15,774 nucleotides of DNA from Pseudomonadota bacterium (GTDB taxonomy: Bacteria; Hydrothermota; 32-111; QNBC01): assembly GCA_011682715.1 (NCBI GenBank), contig JAACEC010000029.1, forward strand, positions 1 through 15,774. The letters run 5' to 3'. A model generated the notes under the pieces. It was given only the letters and a program-made list of their open reading frames with translations. It was not told the origin of the DNA and searched no databases. The translations under genes and the position numbers were made by a program. Positions 6,744-13,350 of the stretch are shown here, piece after piece (position 1 is the stretch's first letter; each line of letters starts with the position of its first letter).

Positions 6744-7992
6744 AGGAATTCCCATAAATCAAAATTTCCCCCCTCGAGTTCTTGTGATTGGAGTAAAATC
6801 TTCAAGAAGTGAAAATATCGATTTTGATGTTCTCGAGTTGGCATCTTTATGTAAAACTCAGGATGATGATGTCGTAGGGACATTTCTTATCAACAACAGG
6901 GAAACAATAGCCTCTACATTCATTTCAAACAGTAAAATCGATGAAGTAAAGAGAATCGCCGAGAAGAACGGTATCGACAAGCTGGTTTTTAATGTCGATT
7001 TGGCAAGAAGGCAAAAGAATAACATAATGAAAATGACCGACCTTGATGTTCAGGACAGACATGAAGTAATACTTAACATATTTTATGAACATGCCAAAAC
7101 GAGGATTGCAAAAATAGAGATAGAATTGGCGCGTTTAAAATTCGAATACTCCAAATTGATCGGAGCTTATGAGAATCTTTCGAGAACCGGTGGTGGGATA
7201 GGAACGAGAGGTCCCGGAGAACAGGAGATAGAATACAGAAGAAGGGAATTACGCCAGCGTATAAAGACGCTGAACGGGAAGCTGGATGAGATAAAGAAAA
7301 ATAAAAAAGTACAAAGTAAGAAAAGACAAAAGGAATTCAAATGTGTTTTAATCGGATATACCAACTCGGGGAAAACATCGATCTTACGGCGATTAACGGA
7401 TTATCATGCCAAGATTCAGGACAAATTATTTGCCACGCTTGATCCGGTGACCAAAATTATGAAATTTAAAAACAACGATATTTGCCTCATAACAGATACA
7501 ATAGGTTTCATAAGGGATATCCCGCCCGAACTCATTAATTCGTTCTACGAGACGTTATCCGAGATAAAAGACGCCGATTTAAAATTGCATATAGTTGATA
7601 TTTCCTCACCCTATTATAAAGAGCAGATTGATACCGTTAACGAAGTTGCCCAAAAATTGGATTTTGGGCAGGAGTCAATATTGGTATTCAACAAAATCGA
7701 TTTGATTTATGACGAGAATATATTAAAAAGAATTTTGGAAAAATACCCGGGGGCAATATTCGTTTCGGCAAGGAAGAATAAAAATATAGATATGATTATC
7801 GATAAAATTTACAGCAAATATAATGAGATTTTCGAAGAAAAAAGAATTCCTTTAAATAGATGCGGTAAATGTATAATCAAATTACAGAATAAAATTCATT
7901 TGAATGTTGTATATGAAAGTGAAGCGTGTATAGTGAAGTACCGTAAAATTTACCATGATGTGGTAAAAGAAACATTAAATGACATTGACTGA
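6736..7992 (+). CDS. hflX: Ribosome-associated GTPase HflX
   Basis: A 418-residue GTPase of the OBG-HflX family, known to bind the 50S subunit and to split or rescue stalled and stress-damaged ribosomes. The N-terminal HflX domain ends in a coiled-coil helix with the diagnostic GGGIGTRGPGEQEIEYRRR (about 152-170). The G domain follows: P-loop GYTNSGKT (207-214), LFATLDPVT (switch I), DTIGFIRDIPPELINSF (G3 and switch II), NKID (G4) and SARK (G5). Most HflX proteins I know have AGKST in the P-loop where this has SGKTS; this should still bind nucleotide. An AAGG before the ATG lies in lipA, and the 8-nt overlap indicates one operon with lipA. No functional link to lipoate is known to me. Confidence 0.95.
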   Translation: MHRGIPINQNFPPRVLVIGVKSSRSENIDFDVLELASLCKTQDDDVVGTFLINNRETIASTFISNSKIDEVKRIAEKNGIDKLVFNVDLARRQKNNIMKMTDLDVQDRHEVILNIFYEHAKTRIAKIEIELARLKFEYSKLIGAYENLSRTGGGIGTRGPGEQEIEYRRRELRQRIKTLNGKLDEIKKNKKVQSKKRQKEFKCVLIGYTNSGKTSILRRLTDYHAKIQDKLFATLDPVTKIMKFKNNDICLITDTIGFIRDIPPELINSFYETLSEIKDADLKLHIVDISSPYYKEQIDTVNEVAQKLDFGQESILVFNKIDLIYDENILKRILEKYPGAIFVSARKNKNIDMIIDKIYSKYNEIFEEKRIPLNRCGKCIIKLQNKIHLNVVYESEACIVKYRKIYHDVVKETLNDID

Positions 7993-8013
7993 AATATGTT
8001 AATATAGTAGAAT
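7985..8013 (+). promoter_or_regulatory. Sigma-70-type promoter of lemA
   Basis: TTGACT (7985-7990) and TAGAAT (8008-8013) are separated by 17 bp. The -35 lies over the hflX stop codon. The predicted start, near 8020, leaves only about 14 nt of leader, which holds TGGAGG (8023-8028) five bases before the lemA ATG. Each hexamer differs from consensus by one base. Confidence 0.65.
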
Positions 8014-8033
8014 TCTCTAAAATGGAGGTTTGA

Positions 8034-8588
8034 ATGGTTGCTATAATTGTTCTGATTGTTATAATCGTGCTTATAATCATGTATATTGTGGGCGTTTATA
8101 ACACATTGGTAGCATCAAGAGTTCGTATCAATAATGCATGGGCGAGTATAGATGTTCAATTAAAGAGAAGATACGATCTGATTCCCAATCTCGTTAATGC
8201 AGTGAAAGGGTACATGGAGCATGAAAAGGAAATTTTTATAAGGGTTACACAGGCGCGTTCAAATGCAATGAATGCTAATGGTGTTGCGGAGAAAGCAAAA
8301 GCCGAAGGGGCGTTGACAAATACCTTGAAATCGTTGTTTGCCGTAATGGAAAATTACCCGAATATTAAAGCAAACGAGAATATGATGCAACTGCAGGAGG
8401 AATTGACTTCGACGGAGAATAAAATTTCATTTGCAAGGCAGCATTACAATGATGTAGTTGCTTATTACAACACTTTGATACAAAAATTCCCTCAAAATAC
8501 AATTGCGGGAATGTTTAGCTTCGCAAAGAGAGAATTTTTCAAGGTGGAATCTGAAGAAGAGAGAGAAGCACCGAAAGTGAAGTTTTAA
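8034..8588 (+). CDS. lemA: LemA family membrane-anchored protein
   Basis: A 184-residue LemA-family protein. One N-terminal membrane span (about 2-20, almost all Val, Ile and Leu) is followed by the highly conserved RINNAWASIDVQLKRRYDLIPNLVNAVKGY. Next come LFAVMENYPNIKANENMMQLQEEL, STENKISFARQHYND, and the tail FPQNTIAGMF to the terminal PKVKF. The region after the anchor should form a long helical bundle, as in the known LemA structure. The biochemical role of the family is unsettled. lemA often sits next to a TPM/YgcG-type or HtpX-type gene; here it stands alone with its own promoter and a good Shine-Dalgarno site. The family call is certain and the function is not known. Confidence 0.94.
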   Translation: MVAIIVLIVIIVLIIMYIVGVYNTLVASRVRINNAWASIDVQLKRRYDLIPNLVNAVKGYMEHEKEIFIRVTQARSNAMNANGVAEKAKAEGALTNTLKSLFAVMENYPNIKANENMMQLQEELTSTENKISFARQHYNDVVAYYNTLIQKFPQNTIAGMFSFAKREFFKVESEEEREAPKVKF

Positions 8589-8606
8589 TTAATCACAATA
8601 TCTTGG

Positions 8607-8647
8607 ATAAACATACACAATATATGCAATATGTTGTGTATGTTTAT
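8607..8647. repeat. 14-bp inverted repeat between lemA and the pilus operon
   Basis: Perfect arms ATAAACATACACAA (8607-8620) and TTGTGTATGTTTAT (8634-8647) flank a 13-nt spacer. The stem is AT-rich and no T tract follows on either strand, so it does not look like a standard intrinsic terminator. It could be a weak terminator or processing hairpin for lemA mRNA, or a protein-binding site upstream of the pilus promoter (the -35 starts 17 bp after it). Confidence 0.7.
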
Positions 8648-8651
8648 ATAT

Positions 8652-8686
8652 AAGTAATATTACTTGACATTGGTTATCATCAAGTA
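8652..8686. promoter_or_regulatory. Candidate operator: palindromes overlapping the pilus operon promoter
   Basis: AAGTAATATTACTT (8652-8665) is a perfect 14-bp palindrome whose last two bases are the first two of the -35 hexamer. A second inverted repeat, TACTTGA (8661-8667) with TCAAGTA (8680-8686), brackets the -35 and fills the spacer up to the -10. The half-site AAGTA recurs at 8682 and again at 8712 in the leader. Such symmetry across a consensus promoter suggests control by a dimeric DNA-binding protein. The small HTH protein encoded immediately downstream is the obvious candidate, but this is inference. Confidence 0.5.
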
Positions 8687-8692
8687 TATAAT
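8664..8692 (+). promoter_or_regulatory. Perfect consensus sigma-70 promoter of the pilus operon
   Basis: TTGACA (8664-8669), a 17-bp spacer and TATAAT (8687-8692) match the consensus at every position. The predicted start is near 8699, giving a leader of about 37 nt that ends in AAGGAG (8726-8731) before the ATG at 8737. A promoter this strong usually needs repression, which fits the overlapping palindromes. Confidence 0.8.
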
Positions 8693-8736
8693 CCTATAGT
8701 TAGTTATGTATAAGTATATATAAAAAAGGAGTGTCT

Positions 8737-8922
8737 ATGGCATTATCGTCGAATAATATCAATCCAAGGGAATTCTACACGGTGGTTGAAGTTGCGAAGT
8801 TATTATCGCTTAGTGACCAAACAGTACGGAATATTTTAAGAGCCGGAAAGCTTAGCGGTAAAAAGATTGGCCGAAGATGGCATATCAAAGGTTCTTCATT
8901 AATCAAGTATATTGAATCTTAA
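8737..8922 (+). CDS. Small excisionase/MerR-like helix-turn-helix DNA-binding protein
   Basis: A 61-residue protein that is almost entirely one HTH domain of the excisionase (HTH_17, MerR-like) type. YTVVEVAKLLSLSDQTVRNILRAG forms the two helices with the turn, and GKKIGRRWHI forms the wing, followed by a final helix SSLIKYIES. There is no room for a sensor or catalytic domain. The ATG at 8737 is chosen because AAGGAG ends 5 nt upstream; a GTG at 8731 would overlap that site. It is the first gene behind the pilus promoter, 13 nt before pilM, so it is probably co-transcribed and may regulate its own operon. A recombination-directionality role is unlikely because no integrase or mobile element is nearby. 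The domain is clear and the role inferred. Confidence 0.85.
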   Translation: MALSSNNINPREFYTVVEVAKLLSLSDQTVRNILRAGKLSGKKIGRRWHIKGSSLIKYIES

Positions 8923-8935
8923 AAAGGTAGGGACT

Positions 8936-9208
8936 ATGGCAAAAAGTAAAGTAGGAATAGGTGTGGATATCGGTAGTTCGCTGATCAAAATAGTTGAATT
9001 GGATGGATTACCAAACTCTCCAGTCCTAAGTAAGTATATGGTGAAAGAGTTGACCTCTGAGGCCATCGTTGATGAAGAGATAATGGATAGAGGGCTGGTT
9101 ATTAATACTCTTAAAGAGATGATCGATGAAATGAAACTCAAGAGTAAAAATGTCGCTACATCAATTTACGGTAAATCCGTAATTAATGGAGAAAATGAAA
9201 GACAGTGA
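8936..9208 (+). pseudogene. pilM: PilM, N-terminal fragment (frameshifted)
   Basis: PilM is an actin-like (ASKHA fold) cytoplasmic ATPase that binds the N-terminal tail of PilN and joins the pilus motor to the periplasmic alignment complex. This fragment holds the first quarter: GIGVDIGSSLIKIVEL (the phosphate-1 loop) through ATSIYGKSVI. The frame then runs into about seven unrelated codons and a TGA at 9206. The ATG at 8936 is preferred over one at 8912, since AAAGGTAGGG precedes it and 8912 lies inside the HTH gene. Compared with intact PilM proteins recalled from memory, about five residues between the SVI strand and the next fragment are missing. This points to a loss of about 14 nt near 9184 rather than a single-base slip. 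Confidence 0.82.
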
Positions 9209-9956
9209 AATTGCCGAATCTGTCAAATGGGAAGCGGAGCAGCAGATACCGTTTGATGTGAACAGTATTGAACTGGATTATTCGGTTGTGAATCGTGACA
9301 GAGCGGACGGGAAAATCGATGTTTTATTGGTGGCTGCCAAGAAAGATGCTGTCATCCAAAAGGTGGACCTTTTACATGAGGCAGGCTTGGAAGTAAAGAA
9401 GATGGATGTTTCCAGTTTTGCGACTCAAAATGTTTTCGAATACAACAGCGAAGATGTAAAAGGGGAATTTGTTGCTTTAATCGGCGTCGGTTTTGAAAAT
9501 ACGAACATAAGTTTTGTAGATGATAATGTATTTCTCTTTACTCGAGGGAACCCCACAGCGGTTAAGAAATACATTTACGAACTTCAGAAAAAATTCGGAA
9601 TCACTCAGGAAGAGGCACTTAGTATCATAAAGGGGGAGAACCTGGAAAAGTACAACAAAGATGAAATTAATGCCGCTCTAGACGAATTTGTGGATAGTTT
9701 ATCGGTTAGCATTGAGAGAAACCTAACATACATGACGAGAGACAAGGACCATATTAACAGAATTGCCCTATCCGGAGGAGGAGCAGTTGTTCCAGGTATC
9801 ATAGATAAACTATCAAAACACTTTGAAACGAAAGTAGAGCTAATCAACCCCTTTGCTAAAATCGGAATCAAAGACGAGCTTGGTGCGGAAAATGTTAAGA
9901 AAATTGCTCCGATTATAGCTGAAGCTTGCGGATTAGCCTTAAATGCAAATAAATAG
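9186..9956 (+). CDS. pilM: PilM, C-terminal fragment in the +1 frame
   Basis: The remaining 256 residues of PilM in a different frame, overlapping the N-terminal fragment by 23 nt. It opens MEKMKDSEIAESVKWEAEQQ and continues IPFDVNSIELDY, the family's most recognisable block. LLVAAKKDAVIQ, FVALIGVGFENTNISFVDDN (phosphate-2 region) and ALSGGGAVVPGI (adenosine loop) follow, ending in ACGLALNANK. Together the two parts give about 346 residues, close to a normal PilM. No convincing ribosome-binding site precedes 9186; a GGAG sits only 3 nt before the second ATG at 9195. Without frame restoration this part would be made poorly and would lack the first nucleotide-binding loop. Codon use matches the neighbours, so decay, if real, is recent. 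Confidence 0.82.
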   Translation: MEKMKDSEIAESVKWEAEQQIPFDVNSIELDYSVVNRDRADGKIDVLLVAAKKDAVIQKVDLLHEAGLEVKKMDVSSFATQNVFEYNSEDVKGEFVALIGVGFENTNISFVDDNVFLFTRGNPTAVKKYIYELQKKFGITQEEALSIIKGENLEKYNKDEINAALDEFVDSLSVSIERNLTYMTRDKDHINRIALSGGGAVVPGIIDKLSKHFETKVELINPFAKIGIKDELGAENVKKIAPIIAEACGLALNANK

Positions 9957-9966
9957 GAGTGTGTTT

Positions 9967-10026
9967 ATGATAGATATTAATTTGTTACCTGAGGAGATGA
10001 AAAAAGAAGGAACTTGGTGTTCCTAA
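9967..10026 (+). pseudogene. pilN: PilN, N-terminal fragment (frameshifted in an A6 tract)
   Basis: A 19-codon reading frame starting MIDINLLPEEMKK, with AGGAG upstream. The INLLP peptide is the hallmark cytoplasmic tail by which PilN docks on PilM. After the six A at 10000-10005 the frame goes out of register and stops at 10024-10026. With five A the reading becomes MKKKELGVPKIS and joins the following fragment without interruption, exactly as in intact PilN proteins. The lesion is therefore one extra A. It may be a real mutation, a sequencing or assembly error in a homopolymer, or a tract corrected by transcriptional slippage. Confidence 0.8.
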
Positions 10027-10033
10027 AATTAGC

Positions 10034-10540
10034 ATGAATTTTCAACTCCCGGTAAAAGGCGGTGTTTTTGCTATTGCAGGTGTTTATGTTGTTGTTATTG
10101 TTATTCTGTTGTTAATAACAATAAAGCAAAACTCTACAATGAATAAATTAAGGACAGAAATCAAATCAATGCAAACGGAGCTGAACAGCCTGCAAGACGC
10201 GGTTCAAATGGTGAAACAGTTCAGACAAAAACAACAGGATTTACAACATAAGATAGGCATTGTTGGAAAATTGAATGTCGGTAGGTTAAATGAGGCTAAA
10301 ATACTCGATAATCTGGCTCTGTCCGTTCCTGACTATATGTGGTTGGTAAATGTGAAACAATCGGGAAATCAGTTGAGTATATCGGGTGTAACATTTTCCA
10401 ATGTTATTGTTGCGGATTTTATGAGAAATCTTGAAAGGGATCCGTATTTTGGCAACGTAATTTTGAAAGTTATTGAAAAGAAGACTTTATTACAGCATGA
10501 TATTATGGAATTTAAATTATCATGCAGCATAAAAATATAA
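10034..10540 (+). CDS. pilN: PilN, main part (membrane span and periplasmic domain)
   Basis: PilN is an inner-membrane protein of the type IV pilus alignment complex that pairs with PilO. This frame gives 168 residues, with one membrane span (about 9-31, GGVFAIAGVYVVVIVILLLI), a coiled coil (about 35-75, rich in Gln, Lys and Leu) and a small alpha/beta periplasmic domain (LALSVPDYMWLVNVKQSGNQLSISG through DFMRNLERDPYF). No ribosome-binding site precedes the ATG at 10034, which is really an internal Met of the full protein. The true gene spans 9967-10540 and would encode about 190 residues once one A is removed. If translated only from here, the protein would lack the PilM-binding tail. Confidence 0.85.
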   Translation: MNFQLPVKGGVFAIAGVYVVVIVILLLITIKQNSTMNKLRTEIKSMQTELNSLQDAVQMVKQFRQKQQDLQHKIGIVGKLNVGRLNEAKILDNLALSVPDYMWLVNVKQSGNQLSISGVTFSNVIVADFMRNLERDPYFGNVILKVIEKKTLLQHDIMEFKLSCSIKI

Positions 10541-10552
10541 AGGCAGGTGATT

Positions 10553-11152
10553 ATGGATAAGAAAAACATAGTTGTTCTCAGCACATCTGCATTACTTTTA
10601 ATAATAATTATTGTCCTCTGGAGTGTTTTGATTATCAATAAAAACAATGCAAAGATAAGAACACTTAAAGACGAACATACCAAAATTTCGACAAAACTAA
10701 GTAATGCGCGTCGTGTAGCGGCCAGTCTTGACGATGTAAAGAAAAAATACCATGAGATGGGATTACAATGGCAGAAAGCAAGTTCCATGCTGCCGGATAA
10801 AATCGAAACGGCACAGGTTATAAAAATTGTTGGTAGATTGGCATCACAGCAAAATGTAAAAGTAACAAAATTTTCTCCTTTTGGTGGTGTTACTTCTTCG
10901 GGAGAGTATTCGTCAGCTAAGTATAAAATTTCAGTAGAATCTAATTTTAATAATTTGGGTATATTTTTAACACGGCTCGGAATGACGAAGAGAATCGTTA
11001 AAACTCTCTCTTTTGTTGTTAAAGAAAACAAGTCAAGCAAATCCAAAACCGGAAGGATAAAAACAATTAAAGCTGATTTTCAAATCGAGACTTATGCTTT
11101 GAATCCGGGTTTAAGACCTCCTCAAAACACCAATAAAAAGGGAGGTAAGTAA
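10553..11152 (+). CDS. pilO: PilO, type IV pilus inner-membrane alignment protein
   Basis: A 199-residue protein with the PilO layout: a short cytoplasmic tail, one membrane span (about 7-26), a coiled coil (about 30-70, KNNAKIRTLKDEHTKISTKL) and a periplasmic ferredoxin-like domain beginning near LPDKIETAQVIKIVGRLASQ. The tail is basic and probably disordered. PilO forms dimers with PilN and links it to the PilP lipoprotein. The ATG at 10553 is preferred over a GTG two codons upstream; AGG elements lie before both. It is intact, 12 nt after pilN. The assignment rests mainly on gene order and domain layout, since PilO sequences diverge strongly. Confidence 0.86.
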   Translation: MDKKNIVVLSTSALLLIIIIVLWSVLIINKNNAKIRTLKDEHTKISTKLSNARRVAASLDDVKKKYHEMGLQWQKASSMLPDKIETAQVIKIVGRLASQQNVKVTKFSPFGGVTSSGEYSSAKYKISVESNFNNLGIFLTRLGMTKRIVKTLSFVVKENKSSKSKTGRIKTIKADFQIETYALNPGLRPPQNTNKKGGK

Positions 11153-11154
11153 TT

Positions 11155-11733
11155 ATGAAAAGAATTATTCCTGTTTTGGCTGTTTTGCTGTTGCTGCTTT
11201 CCGGATGTAAGAAAGAAGGAAACTTATCAAACTATCTCGTGAACAAGGTAGTTACTTTCTTTGTCGGGAATAGTGGGAATAAAACAGTCCAAAAGGGCAG
11301 CATAATAGATAATAATCTCGTAAAAGCCGTAGTACAAGAAAATGATACAGCTGTGTCTCAGGAATCGGATACGGTTAATCTCGATAGTATGTTAAAGGAA
11401 GTAAAATTACCCTTTAATGTTGAGCAATATTCGTTTAAATCAGCAAGTAAGCGGGATGTTTTCGAACCACTCCTGTCCAAGACGAGGGGAACGGAATCAC
11501 TAAACCTGGACAATGCGGTACTTACCGGGATAATTGAAGGACCAAACGGAAGGGTCGCGTTGGTTAAGGAGTTCGGCGGTCAGGGTTATGTATTAAAAGA
11601 GAATGATAAAATTGCCGACGGATATGTCAAAAAAATCGGTGAGGATTATGTAATTTTTGAAACGCATCAGTTTGGTGTTGTATCGGAAACAAAATTTAAA
11701 TTAGAATCTGAAAATCAAAAGTTAAAATTTTAA
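11155..11733 (+). CDS. pilP: PilP, type IV pilus assembly lipoprotein
   Basis: A 192-residue lipoprotein. The signal peptide (MKRIIPVLAVLLLLLSGC) ends in a lipobox with the lipidated Cys at residue 18, followed by Lys. A polar linker leads to the PilP domain (about 90-190): FEPLLSKTRG, then LDNAVLTGIIEGPNGRVALV and GYVLKENDKIADGYVKKI. This is the small beta fold that in known systems binds the N0 domain of PilQ and joins the inner-membrane PilNO complex to the secretin. It starts 2 nt after the pilO stop, with GGAGG within the pilO end. The gene appears intact. Confidence 0.9.
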   Translation: MKRIIPVLAVLLLLLSGCKKEGNLSNYLVNKVVTFFVGNSGNKTVQKGSIIDNNLVKAVVQENDTAVSQESDTVNLDSMLKEVKLPFNVEQYSFKSASKRDVFEPLLSKTRGTESLNLDNAVLTGIIEGPNGRVALVKEFGGQGYVLKENDKIADGYVKKIGEDYVIFETHQFGVVSETKFKLESENQKLKF

Positions 11734-11747
11734 AAGAAGAGGTTCAT

Positions 11748-13307
11748 ATGAGAAAAGTAGCTATTCTGCTGATGGTGATTTTGGTTCCACTGGTAATGTT
11801 CGGGAGTCAAATTACCGGTATCACGGTTTCTCCGTATTCAGGAGGACAAACATTGGTTAAACTTGGTAGTGTCGGTGATGTAACCTTTACGGATTATTCG
11901 CTTTCCACTCCGTCAAGAGTCGTGATTGATTTTGTCGGTGTTACGAATGACATTTCCCCTGAAAAACTAATGATAAATAGGGGAGGTATTAACGGCATTG
12001 AAATCTCAAAACCAAACGATAAAGTGATAAGGTTTACATTCTATACGGATAAAGAATACTTCTATAATATCACAAGAGAGAAGTCCGTAATCAATTTGAC
12101 TATCAATTCGGGAGTCTCGTCCTTCAATGTTTATTCAAAACAGTTAATTTCAGATGTTTCCGAGAATGGAGATGATAGCGAAGGGCTAATTTCTCTTGAT
12201 CTCGAAAATACGGATTTGGTTACGGTACTCAGGGGACTTGCAAATTACAGCGGACGTAACATTATTGTCAGCGATAATGTGAAGGGTACAATCACGTTGA
12301 GCTTACATGATGTTCCATGGGAGAAAGCACTTGATGTCATATTGAGAACAGCAGGATATACGTATATTATTGACGGAGACATAATAAGAGTGGGAACGGG
12401 AGACGAGTTCAAAAAAGAACTTCAAACAAAGGAGGAATCCAACCCGCTTATTAACAAAATATTCAAATTAAAATTTGCACATGCAGACGAGATTAAGGGA
12501 CCGTTGAAAAAAATATTATCGCCGAGAGGAACAATTGAGGTTGACAAAAGGACAAACTCGTTGATCGTTACAGACATTAAGGAAAAATTAGATGACGTAG
12601 GTAAGATGTTATATATGCTTGACTCGCCGAATCCACAGGTTGAAATTGTCGTAAAGGTAGTTGAGCTTGATGCGAATTTCGATAAAGGCTTGGGTATCAA
12701 TTGGGATGTAGAGGGTCTTTCCTCACCCACTGGAGATGTAAAGGGCAACGTCAAATCAGGAGAGGAGATTGCCCCGCACACAACATTGAATGTAGGAACC
12801 GTAAGTTCCTATGTAAATATTAATGCGAAATTGCAGATGCTTGAAAAGGAGAATAAATCCAAAGTAATTGCAAATCCGAGAATCACAGCAGTAAACAATC
12901 GAAGAGCAAGTATATTGGGTGGTAAGAAATTTGCCGTAGTTACTCTTGATCAAAGGGGAAATCCCGTAACACAGATGTACACGGTAGGTGCTAAGATTCA
13001 AGTTACTCCCCAAATAAATTCACTTAATGAAGTAACGATGGATATTCACGCCGAGTTAAGTACGGTTGAGGGAGTTGCGACAAACCATCCTATAATTAAC
13101 ACAACCGAAGCTAACACCCGTCAGGTTGTTAAAGACGGTGAAACGGTTGTTATGGGAGGTTTTATTAAATCTACCGAGACAAATACAAGCACAGGTTTAC
13201 CTCTTCTGAGAGGAATTCCAATACTTGGGAATTTATTCGGAACGCAAACAAAGCATAAGGACAAGAAAGAGGTACTTATCTTCTTAACACCTCATATTAT
13301 TAAGTAG
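11748..13307 (+). CDS. pilQ: PilQ, type IV pilus outer-membrane secretin
   Basis: A 519-residue secretin that forms the outer-membrane gate for the pilus. Order of parts: signal peptide (about 1-19), one AMIN domain (about 20-125, peptidoglycan-binding in known cases), an N0/STN domain (about 147-215, LISLDLENTDLVTVLRGLA), one N1/KH-like domain (about 235-290, KIFKLKFAHADEIKGPLKKI), and the secretin barrel (about 340-519). Conserved barrel features include ANPRITAVNNRRA, QVTPQINSLNEVTMDI, VKDGETVVMGGF, and LRGIPILGNLFG near the C terminus. It is at the short end for PilQ, with a single AMIN copy. AAGAGG precedes the start. It is the last gene of the operon, and its presence shows that the host has an outer membrane. 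Confidence 0.95.
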   Translation: MRKVAILLMVILVPLVMFGSQITGITVSPYSGGQTLVKLGSVGDVTFTDYSLSTPSRVVIDFVGVTNDISPEKLMINRGGINGIEISKPNDKVIRFTFYTDKEYFYNITREKSVINLTINSGVSSFNVYSKQLISDVSENGDDSEGLISLDLENTDLVTVLRGLANYSGRNIIVSDNVKGTITLSLHDVPWEKALDVILRTAGYTYIIDGDIIRVGTGDEFKKELQTKEESNPLINKIFKLKFAHADEIKGPLKKILSPRGTIEVDKRTNSLIVTDIKEKLDDVGKMLYMLDSPNPQVEIVVKVVELDANFDKGLGINWDVEGLSSPTGDVKGNVKSGEEIAPHTTLNVGTVSSYVNINAKLQMLEKENKSKVIANPRITAVNNRRASILGGKKFAVVTLDQRGNPVTQMYTVGAKIQVTPQINSLNEVTMDIHAELSTVEGVATNHPIINTTEANTRQVVKDGETVVMGGFIKSTETNTSTGLPLLRGIPILGNLFGTQTKHKDKKEVLIFLTPHIIK

Positions 13308-13318
13308 ATAATGATGAT

Positions 13319-13350
13319 AAAAAGGGGAAGTTTAAAGCTTCCCCTTTTTT
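13319..13350. terminator. Bidirectional intrinsic terminator between pilQ and the TPR gene
   Basis: Arms AAAAAGGGGAAG (13319-13330) and CTTCCCCTTTTT (13338-13349) are perfectly complementary around a 7-nt loop. A GC-rich core flanked by A and T tracts serves both strands. It terminates pilQ on the plus strand and the TPR gene on the minus strand. The TPR stop codon lies in the loop, and its final residues KKGK are encoded by the arm. Confidence 0.9.

Noticed and set aside
8607..8647. The inverted repeat after lemA as an intrinsic terminator
   Set aside because: No T tract follows the stem on either strand and the stem is AT-rich, so it is listed only as a repeat of unknown role.
8737..8922. 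The small HTH protein as a phage or plasmid excisionase
   Set aside because: No integrase, att-like repeat, tRNA gene or compositional break is nearby, and the gene sits in an operon layout with pilM; a regulatory role is more likely.
10000..10006. AAAAAAG in pilN as a dnaX-type -1 programmed frameshift site
   Set aside because: The zero frame reads AAA AAA GAA, the wrong register for A AAA AAG slippage, and the change needed is +1 (or -2), not -1. A base insertion or transcript slippage fits better.
10369..11046. A 225-codon open frame on the minus strand across pilN and pilO
   Set aside because: It is antisense to well-supported pilus genes, has no recognisable domain and no evident ribosome-binding site; it looks like a shadow of AT-rich codon bias.
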